From: a bacterium
GTDB lineage: Bacteria > UBP15 > UBA6099 > JAJRTR01
DNA: 32,296 nucleotides
Assembly: GCA_024278215.1 (NCBI GenBank)
Contig: JAJRTR010000014.1
Coordinates: 1-32,296, forward strand
Direction: 5' to 3'
Part shown: positions 8,305 to 19,005 of the stretch, one piece after another
Numbering within the stretch: the first letter of the stretch is position 1
How the letters are laid out: each line of letters begins with the position of its first letter
Made by a program: the position numbers and the translations under genes
Notes under the pieces: generated by a model
Databases searched by the model: none
Seen by the model: the letters and a program-made list of their open reading frames with translations, nothing else
What the model was told of the DNA's origin: nothing

Positions 8305-9339
8305 ATGTCGGAACTTAGACGCGACCCTGTGCTGGGCCGCTGGGTGATAATATCAACAGAACGGGCAGGGAGGCCGACGGATTTCGAGCCGGCGAAACCG
8401 CGTCCGCCGGGTGGCTTCTGTGCCTTCTGTCCGGGCAATGAAGATAAAACGCCACCGGAAATACTTGCCCTGCGTGAACCGGGGACTGCCCCGAATACCG
8501 AGGGCTGGCGTATTCGCGTAGTCTCCAACAAGTATCCCGCCCTGGCCATAGAGGGGGAGCTCAACAAAAAGGCGCGCGGTATTTACGATATAATGAACGG
8601 GGTCGGAGCGCACGAAGTTTTTATCGAAAGTTCGGATCATAAAAAGACAATATCCACGATAAGCAGTAGCAATATGCGTGAGTTGATGTGGGCCTACAGG
8701 CAAAGGCTCATCGACCTGGAGGGCGACGAGCGTCTGAAATACATTCTGATTTTCAGGAACGCGGGCGTTGCTGCCGGGGCCTCCCTGTCTCATCCTCACT
8801 CGCAGCTTATTGCGACACCTATTGTTCCAAAACGAATAACGGAGGAACTCAGCGGCGCGCAGGCTTATCTGGATTTCAAAGACCGTTGCGTTTTCTGCGA
8901 CATGATCGACGAGGAACTTGATTTCGGTAAGCGCATCGTCGAAAATAATGAACACTTTGTAGGATTCACGCCTTTCGCCGCGAGGTTTCCGTTCGAGATG
9001 TGGATTCTGCCGCGAAAGCATCAGGCGAATTTCCACAACCTGACCGATGAGCAGATGCCTTTTCTCGCGGATTGTCTCCAGAACTGCATCAAGCGGCTCG
9101 ACACAGCTTTGGAGTTCCCGCCGTATAATTACATACTGCATACTTCGCCTTGTAATACAGATCGGGAATATCATTTCCACTGGCACATCGAGATACTTCC
9201 GCGCCTCACGCATGTCGCCGGATTCGAGTGGGGAAGCGGCTTCTATGTCAACCCGACTTCTCCCGAGAATTCGGCGGAGATACTGCGGGAAGTAGAATTG
9301 GGCGAAAGGAATAACGGAGAAACGGATGCCTATGAGTGA
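8305..9339 (+). CDS. galT: Galactose-1-phosphate uridylyltransferase
   Basis: A 344-residue HIT-superfamily nucleotidyltransferase. It opens LRRDPVLGRWVIISTER, typical of GalT, has NKYPAL near residue 76, and the active-site SHPHSQL with His163-Pro-His165, the second His being the nucleophile that carries UMP. Cys residues in FCAFCPGN and CVFCDMI fit the structural metal site of the family. It exchanges UDP between glucose and galactose 1-phosphates (Leloir pathway). No galK or galE is in the window, so the annotation could also be read as a related hexose-1-phosphate nucleotidyltransferase. It overlaps moaC by 14 bases and begins an operon-like run that ends with ligA. Confidence 0.92.
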   Translation: MSELRRDPVLGRWVIISTERAGRPTDFEPAKPRPPGGFCAFCPGNEDKTPPEILALREPGTAPNTEGWRIRVVSNKYPALAIEGELNKKARGIYDIMNGVGAHEVFIESSDHKKTISTISSSNMRELMWAYRQRLIDLEGDERLKYILIFRNAGVAAGASLSHPHSQLIATPIVPKRITEELSGAQAYLDFKDRCVFCDMIDEELDFGKRIVENNEHFVGFTPFAARFPFEMWILPRKHQANFHNLTDEQMPFLADCLQNCIKRLDTALEFPPYNYILHTSPCNTDREYHFHWHIEILPRLTHVAGFEWGSGFYVNPTSPENSAEILREVELGERNNGETDAYE

Positions 9340-9811
9340 ACTAAGCCACATCGACGAAAAAGGACGCGCGTCCATGGTGGATGTCTCGGCGAAAGAGCGC
9401 ACGGCGCGCCGTGCTGTTGTATCCGGCGAAGTGCTGCTGAGGCCTGATGTGCTGGCGATGATTATTGAAGGGAATATGCCGAAGGGCGACGTCTTTCAGG
9501 TGGCGCGCATCGCAGGAATCCAGGCCGCGAAAAAAACCGCCGACCTGATTCCTCTTTGCCACCCGCTTTCGGTTACCAACATAACAATCGAGTTCAGCCC
9601 TGTTGAAGACAGCGGCCTGATAAGAATCACAGCGGAAGTGCGTGCCATGGACAGAACCGGCGTCGAGATGGAAGCGCTGACTGCCGCATCCGTCGCGGCC
9701 CTTACGATCTATGACATGTGCAAAGCAGTCCAGCGCGACATCCGCGTCGGCCCGTTTGTGCTCGAAGAAAAAGAAGGCGGCAAGAGCGGCCACTACAAAC
9801 GCAATGCCTGA
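9326..9811 (+). CDS. moaC: Cyclic pyranopterin monophosphate synthase MoaC
   Basis: A 161-residue protein, the normal length. MoaC features are clear: SMVDVSAKERTARRAVVSG at the N-terminus, GDVFQVARIAGIQAAKKT, LIPLCHPL, VEMEALTAASVAALTIYD and MCKAVQRD with the conserved Asp and Lys, ending SGHYKR. With MoaA it converts GTP-derived 3',8-cyclo-GTP to cyclic pyranopterin monophosphate, the first stage of molybdenum cofactor synthesis. GGAG sits six bases before ATG at 9326, inside the end of galT; a second ATG at 9332 is possible. No other moa or moe gene is present here. Confidence 0.95.
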   Translation: MPMSELSHIDEKGRASMVDVSAKERTARRAVVSGEVLLRPDVLAMIIEGNMPKGDVFQVARIAGIQAAKKTADLIPLCHPLSVTNITIEFSPVEDSGLIRITAEVRAMDRTGVEMEALTAASVAALTIYDMCKAVQRDIRVGPFVLEEKEGGKSGHYKRNA

Positions 9812-9877
9812 GAAAAGCCGTGTCGCGAAATACGAAGATTAGTCAGTTTATATAACAAAGATCATAACAACTTAATT

Positions 9878-12587
<2,710 letters not shown>

Positions 12588-12588
12588 G

Positions 12589-13680
12589 CAAGTCTTTCAA
12601 AGCACGAAGTTCTGCCTCATCGCTGCGTATGGACACTCGCGAGATAAACGCCGCGACAAGAAACAGGTGGTGCTTGCGCTGGTGTGCGACCGCTTCGGCT
12701 TCCCCTTCCACTCCGAGGTGCTTCCCGGAAACACTGCCGACAAAAGCACGGCGTCCGCCCTTATCAAAAAATCAAAAAATGAATACGGCCTCAACGACTG
12801 CATTGTCGTCGGCGACAGAGGCATGATAAGCAGCGGCAACTTCAAATCAATACAGGCGGCTGACATGGGCTACCTCATGGCGCTGACCCGCGCCCACATG
12901 GCCTCGGATCTAAAAGAACACGAAGACGACATCCTCGCCATGAAGCACGAGCAGACACTGCTCATAGACGAAGGCAAGGCGTACTACATCGTATATTTCA
13001 ATCAGGAAGAGAAAGACGAAAAAAGCGCAGGGCGCACCCGCCGCCTGAGCCGCATGTGTGAAGCCTTCCGCGCCATAGAAAAAATGATCGCATCCGGCAG
13101 AATCAAAACACCGCAGGAAATCGGCGAACAGGTCGGAAAAGCAAAACAAAAGCACAAATGCGGCAAGTACATCAAATGGACCTACGAAGAAAAAAGCAAA
13201 GAACTTTCATTCGAAATCAAGAAAGAAAAAGTGAAAGAGGACGAAAAATGGGACGGGCTGCTCGTACTAAAATCCAACAGAAAGAAAATGAAAACCCCCG
13301 AATCAGTGGACACCTACAAAGGCCTGCAGAACGTCGAACAAGCATTCAGATCGCTCAAGTCCATCCTGGACATCCGCCCGATCCACCACCACAAAGACCT
13401 CTACGTGCGCGGCCACATCTACATCTGCATCCTGGCATATCTCCTCGAAAAATACATCGGCTTCGTCCTCCATGAACACGGCATCAACACCCGTGTCGGC
13501 TCGATCCTCAAAACACTTTCAACCATCAACATCAGCGAAATCGTCTCGCCTGACGGCAGCGTTATAAAAAAAACCATCTCCAGCGTCTCGGACGAACAAA
13601 ACGAAATCCTCGCCCACTTCGGGATAACCCGCCGGCAGATGACAAAAGAAATCCTGGGGGGAAAAATGCCTGGCTACTGA
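12589..13680 (+). pseudogene. 5'-truncated IS1634-type (IS4 superfamily) transposase
   Basis: The open frame enters from the end of ligA without its own start and runs to TGA at 13678-13680; the first internal ATG is at 12667. From about 12601 it reads like the second half of an IS1634 transposase: AYGHSRDKRRDKKQVVLAL, then EVLPGNTADKST, VVGDRGMISSGN (second catalytic Asp) and VEQAFRSLKSILDIRPIHH (catalytic Glu). The N-terminal part, including the first DDE Asp that normally lies about a dozen residues before the GYSRD-like motif, is missing. About 360 of a usual 500-550 residues remain, so it cannot be active. I could not identify terminal inverted repeats or a target duplication. It is flanked by an RHS fragment. 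Confidence 0.85.
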
Positions 13681-13740
13681 TATTCATTTTTCCCACCACT
13701 ACTGGCTTTATACCCATTTCCCTCTTCGCTTCGCGTCCAT

Positions 13741-13953
13741 GTTACGTTGTACGAATTCGAGCGACAGGCAAACGGAACCGATACCCTCGCTGCCCGCCAC
13801 ACACACGGACCCGGCGTGGATGATCCGCTCTACACCCAGACCAGAGCGACGGATTATTACTACTACCACAAAGATGGGTTAGGGAGCGTGCGTGAAATTA
13901 CAAATGAAGTCGGAGAAGTCGTCCAGAGAAACGAGTATGATTCATCCGGCAAC
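13741..13953 (+). pseudogene. RHS-repeat protein fragment
   Basis: An open frame continues from the transposase stop. From about 13744 it reads LYEFERQANG, then HTHGPGVDDPLY, YYYHKDGLGSVREITNE and VGEVVQRNEYDSSGN, which is the conserved RHS core-associated segment (Y-x-Y-G-P-G-x-D-x-P, then H-x-D-x-L-G-S-V, ending Y-D-x-x-G-N). Both ends are cut: upstream by the transposase remnant and downstream by the end of the phosphohydrolase gene at 13954 on the other strand. About 70 residues of what is normally a protein of more than 1000 remain. No toxin or immunity gene is visible next to it. Confidence 0.75.
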
Positions 13954-15666
13954 TCATATATAGCCCAGATTTCGAAGATTTTCTTCAACACTCTTTCGCT
14001 CTTCTTCCGTATAGGTATAAGTTTCAGTGGCTGGTTGATCTTCATGATGGTAGTAAGAAAGTTCATTCTTTTCCAAAAAGCATTTATCAAAAATATTCAG
14101 CAGCACATTGCCGTCCAGGTCGTCGGGGACTGGAGCTCCAGCCAGGTGAATCAGGGTAGGTGCAATGTCTGTGATGTGCGCCCCTGATATAGTCTCGCGT
14201 GTCTTGAAAGAAGGGCCGCTTGCAATAAATATTCCATTCATTCTGTGCGTGGCACTTTCTCCGATGTCAGGCTCGCCGAAAAGCGATGTTTCCTGGTGTC
14301 TTGCAAACTGGCGTGTGATGTATTTCATTCCATCCATGGAAAACAGGATGTCGGGAGCTGCATCCATATATGGTCCATTGTAGACATTCTCTTTAAAACG
14401 GATGTCGTCAACAAGAGGCCGTGTGCCGTCCGGTGTTTTGAGTTCTTTTAATTTGCTTGCGATTTCATCGCGAAGGTTTTCATATTCGTAGCCCGGTTCC
14501 ACAATCCCTGAAGGGAACCGTTTCTTATCATTTATGAATATCCTACCTATATAGCCATGAGAGAAAGCTTTTGTCCTGGTCCAGTCTATGTACTCCTCTT
14601 GAAGTAATGAAGGAGAAACTACAGACCAGAAAAGTCTGTCCACAATTCTTTCGTTTGTAACACTACAGAGATTATCGAAACAATCGGCAATCAGCGCAGT
14701 CAGGTCGGGATCATTATCAAGGTGCAGCCATTTCATCATTTTACTGGATCCGAGCAATGTCTCAGCGAACTCGCCGGGACTACGGATTTTTTTCTTATTG
14801 AAACGAAGGTATCCCATGGCGCTCAACCATTGATTGATGTAGACATCTTTATATAGGGGGCCGAATCCATGATCTGAAACGATCACGATATCAGTTTCTT
14901 CTGGGAGGTCATTGACTATCATGCCGACGTGCGAGTCAAGTCTGCTCCAGAAGGTGGGCAGCAGTTTTCCGTACAACATGGAATTTATGGAAGTGTTTGC
15001 GGGGTGAGTGTGGTCCCAGTATTTCCATAGAAAATGCTGCACTCTGTCAGTGGAAGTAAATACTCCCATAAAAAAGTCGCAGGAGTTGTTGTTGATTAGC
15101 CATTGAAAAGCTTTTTTTCTGTTTCGAGTGACTTTCAGCGCGTCATAATAAAAACTGAAAACATTTTTTTGTACAAGCTTATGATTCCCTTCAACAGAAT
15201 AACTGGGGACTGCTTTTTTCAAACCGCCTATCAGGTTGGCCGGATAAGTCGCCGGTTCGACGTTGCCCGGTGTTCCCATGCCGGTGACCATAAAGCCGTC
15301 TACTTCATGGGGCGGATATGTAAGGGGTAGATTGAAAAGACCTGTGGAAATGCCGTGAGAGTTCAGGTGTTTCCAGAACATTCTATGAGCTATCGAACTG
15401 TAGTTCGCGGGGGCGAGCTTGTAGGTGTTTTCGATGTGCTGCCAGAAATCATAAATTCCGTGTCGCCCCGGGTTGAGTCCTGTGTACATCGATATCCATC
15501 CCGGCGGTGTCATGGGTTGCACAGTTGATTCAAGATTGCCGTGCACACCGTTTTTTATAAGACGGTTCAAGTGTGGCAGTACTCCTCTTTTTGCCAGGGG
15601 CATAATCACATCAAAAGTTGCTCCGTCAAGCCCGATTACAACGATTCGAGGAAATTTTTTATTCAT
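13954..15666 (-). CDS. AlkP-superfamily phosphohydrolase/phosphomutase (COG3379-like)
   Basis: A 570-residue enzyme of the alkaline phosphatase superfamily. It opens RIVVIGLDGATFDVI (first metal Asp14), has the nucleophile region PMTPPGWISMYTG with Thr53, then GRHGIYDF, STDRVQHFLWKYWD (Asp and His metal ligands), IVIVSDHGFGP (Asp-His) and a late His in ATHRMNGIFI. No signal peptide is seen. This type is repeatedly found beside glycosyltransferases and may act on nucleotide-sugar or lipid-linked phosphates; the substrate is unknown. ATG at 15666 overlaps the upstream gene by 8 bases; a GTG at 15675 is an alternative. It is the last gene of a coupled trio and ends directly at the RHS fragment. 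Confidence 0.88.
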   Translation of the reverse strand: MNKKFPRIVVIGLDGATFDVIMPLAKRGVLPHLNRLIKNGVHGNLESTVQPMTPPGWISMYTGLNPGRHGIYDFWQHIENTYKLAPANYSSIAHRMFWKHLNSHGISTGLFNLPLTYPPHEVDGFMVTGMGTPGNVEPATYPANLIGGLKKAVPSYSVEGNHKLVQKNVFSFYYDALKVTRNRKKAFQWLINNNSCDFFMGVFTSTDRVQHFLWKYWDHTHPANTSINSMLYGKLLPTFWSRLDSHVGMIVNDLPEETDIVIVSDHGFGPLYKDVYINQWLSAMGYLRFNKKKIRSPGEFAETLLGSSKMMKWLHLDNDPDLTALIADCFDNLCSVTNERIVDRLFWSVVSPSLLQEEYIDWTRTKAFSHGYIGRIFINDKKRFPSGIVEPGYEYENLRDEIASKLKELKTPDGTRPLVDDIRFKENVYNGPYMDAAPDILFSMDGMKYITRQFARHQETSLFGEPDIGESATHRMNGIFIASGPSFKTRETISGAHITDIAPTLIHLAGAPVPDDLDGNVLLNIFDKCFLEKNELSYYHHEDQPATETYTYTEEERKSVEENLRNLGYI

Positions 15667-16159
15667 GTTTTTCACCGCCGATTTTCAGCCCGATATCAGA
15701 AGCGGTTTTAAGAAGTGAAGAAAGGATTTTCAATGGCGGTATGAGAATTATATTTTTCACAACGAGAGATGCGCGTTTCTTCATTTTTCTCTCGAATCGA
15801 TTCTCAATTGTTACTGTCCGGTCCGCATCGAAAAACAACACAGTATCACTTTCAATAGAATCAACGATTGCATGGATTTGAGAATAACCGGATTTCTCGG
15901 GATTATTATAGATGAATGCGACAATGGTATAATGGCGTTCTTTCAGTTCCGGCAGAACAGTATGAAGTGCTTTGTCGAAATCAAAAAACTCGTGTGGATA
16001 TGAAATAACTTTATCGACATCGGGCATGCTCAGGAAATGGGCCTCGGAATCGCCACGAGTAAGAACGTCAAGTCTGCATCCCGGGTACTTCTCTTTGAGC
16101 CATAGTATGGCCCAGTCCATTACGGAAAGCGGCGCGGTTCTAATCAGTAATATTTTCAT
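15659..16159 (-). CDS. Short GT9/heptosyltransferase-like N-terminal domain protein
   Basis: A 166-residue protein beginning MKILLIRTAPLSVMDWAI, then a strand-helix pattern with YPGCRLDVLTRGD and MPDVDKVISYP. This is the layout of the N-terminal Rossmann domain of family 9 glycosyltransferases (heptosyltransferases), where ADP-heptose enzymes have about 350 residues. The C-terminal nucleotide-sugar-binding half is absent; instead there is a basic, hydrophobic tail (ERKMKKRASLVVKNIILIPPL) that could bind membrane. No frame remnant of the second half is evident. The start is fixed by an ATGA overlap with the GT4 gene, indicating translational coupling, and its end overlaps the phosphohydrolase start. 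Confidence 0.6.
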   Translation of the reverse strand: MKILLIRTAPLSVMDWAILWLKEKYPGCRLDVLTRGDSEAHFLSMPDVDKVISYPHEFFDFDKALHTVLPELKERHYTIVAFIYNNPEKSGYSQIHAIVDSIESDTVLFFDADRTVTIENRFERKMKKRASLVVKNIILIPPLKILSSLLKTASDIGLKIGGEKHE

Positions 16160-17328
16160 ATCTGTTTTAGTTTTCCGGCAGTGTCCATGAAAGCACTTTC
16201 CATTCTGTCCACATATCGGTTCCATGAAAGATGTTCTTTGACAAAGATTTTTGCATTTTCTCCAATATTGCGCATTACAGCCAGTTCTTCATATAAGTAT
16301 ATAATGTAGTGTTTCAGAGCGTTGATGTCGCCGGCGTTGAATGTGAATCCGTTTTCACCGTCTGTGATAACCTCGGAGAATCCGTTGTTTCTTGAAGCAA
16401 TCACGGGAATGCCGGCAGCCATTGCCTCTGCTGCCGCAAGGCCCCATGTCTGCTCGGCAGGGTAAAGAAAAATATCCGAAGCAGCTATGCAATCATTTAG
16501 GTATCCATCGTCAACAGGACCTGTAAAGATCACTCTATCACCGATTCCCAGGTCTTCCGCCTTCTGCCTGTATCTCGTCAGCAGGCCCTCCCCTACGAAC
16601 AAAGCTTTGATCCTGCTTTCCCTAATGCCGGCAAGAGCCTCCAGTGTATGATCGACTTTCTTATGCGGCACAACCGCTCCGACCTGGATGATAAGGAAAT
16701 CATTATCTTCAATAGCAAGCCTCTTTCTTGCGGCAAACCTATCAATTGAGCCGAGTGGTTCGTCCGTACCGCTTCTTATGACAGTGAAGTCGGCACCGTA
16801 AGCATCCGAGACAAGACTGCCGGCGAAATTGCTCAAGACAATTATTCTGTCTATAGCAGACTTTACAGCCTTTCTGTCGAATATCTCAAACAGCGGCCAT
16901 TCGAGAAGATATCTCATGCCCCGTGGTTTCAGAGCATCGCTCCAGTAGTAATATGGCGGCTCGTTACACATCCATACAACAGGCGCCCCCGTCCTCTTTT
17001 TTGCGACGTATGCCGCCCATTGCGTCGGGAAATTGTGCGGATTGATAATGTCAAACGAATCATCAACAGCGTTGCCTATTCCCTTCATTCTTACAAGGTC
17101 GGCATAGCAACTGAACTCAGGTCGGCGAAGTTCTTCGGGTATCCGGGCATTTACAATCCTGATGTCAAGTCCATCAAGCAGGTCAGTGAAAGTGTTCTCT
17201 GCTTGAAGTTCACACGTAAAAACCACAGGATCGTGCCCGCAGTCCTTAAGTCCACGCGCAAGCATAAGTATCTGACGGATTCCTCCCCCGAGTCTTACTA
17301 TGGGCGTATGGAGCATTGCGATTTTCAT
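16156..17328 (-). CDS. Family 4 (GT-B) glycosyltransferase
   Basis: A 390-residue GT-B enzyme. The N-terminal domain starts KIAMLHTPIVRLGGGIRQI with the glycine-rich acceptor loop. The C-terminal domain has VGAVVPHKKVDHTLEAL, the donor-site PAEQTWGLAAAEAMA (E-x7-E) and GIPVIASRNNGFSEVI. It should transfer a sugar from a nucleotide donor to a cell-surface glycan or lipid on the cytoplasmic side. No clear Shine-Dalgarno site precedes the ATG. It heads a three-gene coupled unit, and the full intergenic repeat copy B ends 50 bases before its start codon. Confidence 0.92.
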   Translation of the reverse strand: MKIAMLHTPIVRLGGGIRQILMLARGLKDCGHDPVVFTCELQAENTFTDLLDGLDIRIVNARIPEELRRPEFSCYADLVRMKGIGNAVDDSFDIINPHNFPTQWAAYVAKKRTGAPVVWMCNEPPYYYWSDALKPRGMRYLLEWPLFEIFDRKAVKSAIDRIIVLSNFAGSLVSDAYGADFTVIRSGTDEPLGSIDRFAARKRLAIEDNDFLIIQVGAVVPHKKVDHTLEALAGIRESRIKALFVGEGLLTRYRQKAEDLGIGDRVIFTGPVDDGYLNDCIAASDIFLYPAEQTWGLAAAEAMAAGIPVIASRNNGFSEVITDGENGFTFNAGDINALKHYIIYLYEELAVMRNIGENAKIFVKEHLSWNRYVDRMESAFMDTAGKLKQI

Positions 17329-17376
17329 ATTAAGCTATATTTTCTGAATAAAGTTTTCCTTCAAAATGCTGTATTG

Positions 17377-17558
17377 TTGAGCCAATTGCAAAATTCTGAG
17401 CCTGCTGCGGTCGGCTGCAATTGTCCATAGCTGCGTTGTCGGCACAAAATCTTCCTCGACGTACTCTACAAGTACGCCTGCGAGGATTTTACACCTCCGC
17501 ATTGATCCGAACAATTTCGCTCGACCTCGCTACGAACATAATTTGGCAATTGGCTCAA
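17377..17558 (-). repeat. Intergenic structured repeat, full copy B
   Basis: About 182 bases bounded by TTGAGCCAATTGC and its inverse GCAATTGGCTCAA, a perfect 13-bp terminal inverted repeat. In the middle, 17446-17490 folds as a nested hairpin: AAAATC..CCTCG pairs with CGAGGATTTT, and inside it CGTACT pairs with AGTACG. The reverse complement of 31003-31178 matches it with about 13 differences. It stands between two genes of the same strand, with its GAGCC end 50 bases before the glycosyltransferase start. No transposase is inside, so it fits a non-autonomous palindromic element or a mobile structured RNA. Confidence 0.85.
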
Positions 17559-17604
17559 GAGTACAGGTGTTTTTTTGTTCATAAAACCTCACGTCTTTGG
17601 TCCA

Positions 17605-17624
17605 CCGGCGCTTGCCGTCGCCGG
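17605..17624 (-). terminator. Inverted repeat after the solute-binding protein gene
   Basis: CCGGCG and CGCCGG pair perfectly around an 8-base loop, 13 bases past the TAG stop. No immediate T-run follows on the minus strand, so it is at best a weak or factor-dependent terminator. Confidence 0.3.
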
Positions 17625-17637
17625 ATTCGGCAGGCAG

Positions 17638-18981
17638 CTACCACGCAGCCCGTGCGAGTACCTTGTTTGCGCGGTCAGCCTGTCGTTTGCAGTGTTCGCG
17701 CAGCTGCGCCATTGTCAGCTTCTGCCAGCCGTCCTGCTGCACAGGATACAGTATCTCGCGCATAACTACTTCGATGAACCTGTATTCGGGGATGCAGGGT
17801 TTTGGAACAGCCCAATCGAGCTCTTCGATAAAAGCTTCTATCTGCGGATTTTTCTTCCTGTACGCGGAGTATCTGTCCGAGTTCAGGATCGAATATCTGA
17901 GAGGAAGCATCCGCAGATATGGCAACATCTTGAAAAACATATTTGCGCCGAGCATGTATTCGACAGCTTTCCAGGCGGCGAATGTGGTGTCGGCATCGAA
18001 GCCGGCGGCGAGCGCGAAAGCGACGATGCCGTCGGAGTCGCCGAAGGTGTTTGCTCGGCAGCGGCCTTCGGGTATGCGTGTCGGGGTGTAGTCGAGGTGT
18101 CTGTATTTGCCGTGCGCGTTGGTGACGACGCTCATTTTCATAGCGATGTCGCCGTTTTCGAAATTGATATGCGAGGGCGACGAAGCGCGGCAGCGGCGGT
18201 AAATATCGAGAGCTTCGACACCTGCGTCTGTATCAAAGAGAACCTTCTTGTTTTTCAGGTTGACGAGGTCGATTCCGGCAGTAAGCAGTTGAAGGGGATA
18301 CTGGAATGAGCACTGCTGGTAGCCGAAGACGTCGGGTTTGCCGTCGCCGTCCGTGTCGCGGGTGAGTTTGCGGGCCGTGTCGATTACTTGTTCCCATGTG
18401 ACCGGTTTTCGGGCAATGCCGGCGTCACGGTACAATTGATTATTGTGGAAAAGAGCGTAGGTGTCGCCGATGAGCGGGATTCCCCATAGTTTTTCCCTGT
18501 AAGTTGCCGAATCGAGCACTGAACCGTAGCGGCTGGAATGGAAGTCCTCGCGGTCGAGCACGCGCGAATTCTCGATGAATGTGTCGAGAGGGATGATCAA
18601 GCCGGCGTCGGCGAGTTGCGCGAGGGCAGGGCCGCGTGCCATAAAAATCTGGCACGGCTCACCTTCGGAATACCAGGATGGGACTTCGAGGCTGTGGTCG
18701 CGTTCGTAGGCCCAGCCGAGGTCGCTGTCGACGTACGACGATTTCACTTCCAGCCTCTTGCTTTTCGAGTTCAGTTTTTTCAGGAACATATCCATCAGGC
18801 CGTCATATATGTAGTCCTGTCTGAGTTTCAGCCTGAATTTCGCCGGGGGCCGGGTCGCAGCCCATGCTTCGACCGTGGATAAGCCGCCTGCCGCAACCGC
18901 AAATGCGGCGGACGCGCCTGCTTTAATGAATTCGCGCCTGCCGGTGGTGGAATATTCTTTCACGTTATCATTTTCTTTCAT
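17638..18981 (-). CDS. Tat-exported extracellular solute-binding protein (family 1 type)
   Basis: A 447-residue protein with a twin-arginine signal, GRREFIKAG followed by an Ala-rich hydrophobic stretch ending near AWA (residues 41-43). The mature part has the pattern of ABC sugar-binding proteins: LAQLADAGLIIPLD, LWGIPLIGDTYALFHNN, AGIARKPVTWEQVIDTARKL and DTDGDGKPDVFGY. It should bind a carbohydrate-like ligand in the periplasm. No ABC permease or ATPase gene is adjacent, so it is an orphan here. GGAGAG is six bases before the ATG. It is last in a run of five minus-strand genes. Confidence 0.87.
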   Translation of the reverse strand: MKENDNVKEYSTTGRREFIKAGASAAFAVAAGGLSTVEAWAATRPPAKFRLKLRQDYIYDGLMDMFLKKLNSKSKRLEVKSSYVDSDLGWAYERDHSLEVPSWYSEGEPCQIFMARGPALAQLADAGLIIPLDTFIENSRVLDREDFHSSRYGSVLDSATYREKLWGIPLIGDTYALFHNNQLYRDAGIARKPVTWEQVIDTARKLTRDTDGDGKPDVFGYQQCSFQYPLQLLTAGIDLVNLKNKKVLFDTDAGVEALDIYRRCRASSPSHINFENGDIAMKMSVVTNAHGKYRHLDYTPTRIPEGRCRANTFGDSDGIVAFALAAGFDADTTFAAWKAVEYMLGANMFFKMLPYLRMLPLRYSILNSDRYSAYRKKNPQIEAFIEELDWAVPKPCIPEYRFIEVVMREILYPVQQDGWQKLTMAQLREHCKRQADRANKVLARAAW

Positions 18982-19005
18982 CGTATGCTCTCCATGAACG
19001 GTGGA

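Larger units (their letters stand above)
17329..17637. other. Intergenic region carrying repeat copy B
   Basis: Between two minus-strand genes lie 309 bases without a gene. More than half is the structured repeat at 17377-17558. Past the solute-binding gene's stop there is an inverted repeat at 17605-17624. Apparent peptides read through the repeat are not genes. Confidence 0.6.

Noticed and set aside
8353-9402. A 349-codon minus-strand frame opposite galT
   Set aside because: GalT motifs on the plus strand are unambiguous; the antisense frame has no recognisable feature.
17421-17765. Peptides read through the intergenic repeat, similar between copies B and C
   Set aside because: The similarity comes from the repeat DNA itself. 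The frames start and end in different flanks, and the repeat is better explained as structured non-coding DNA.
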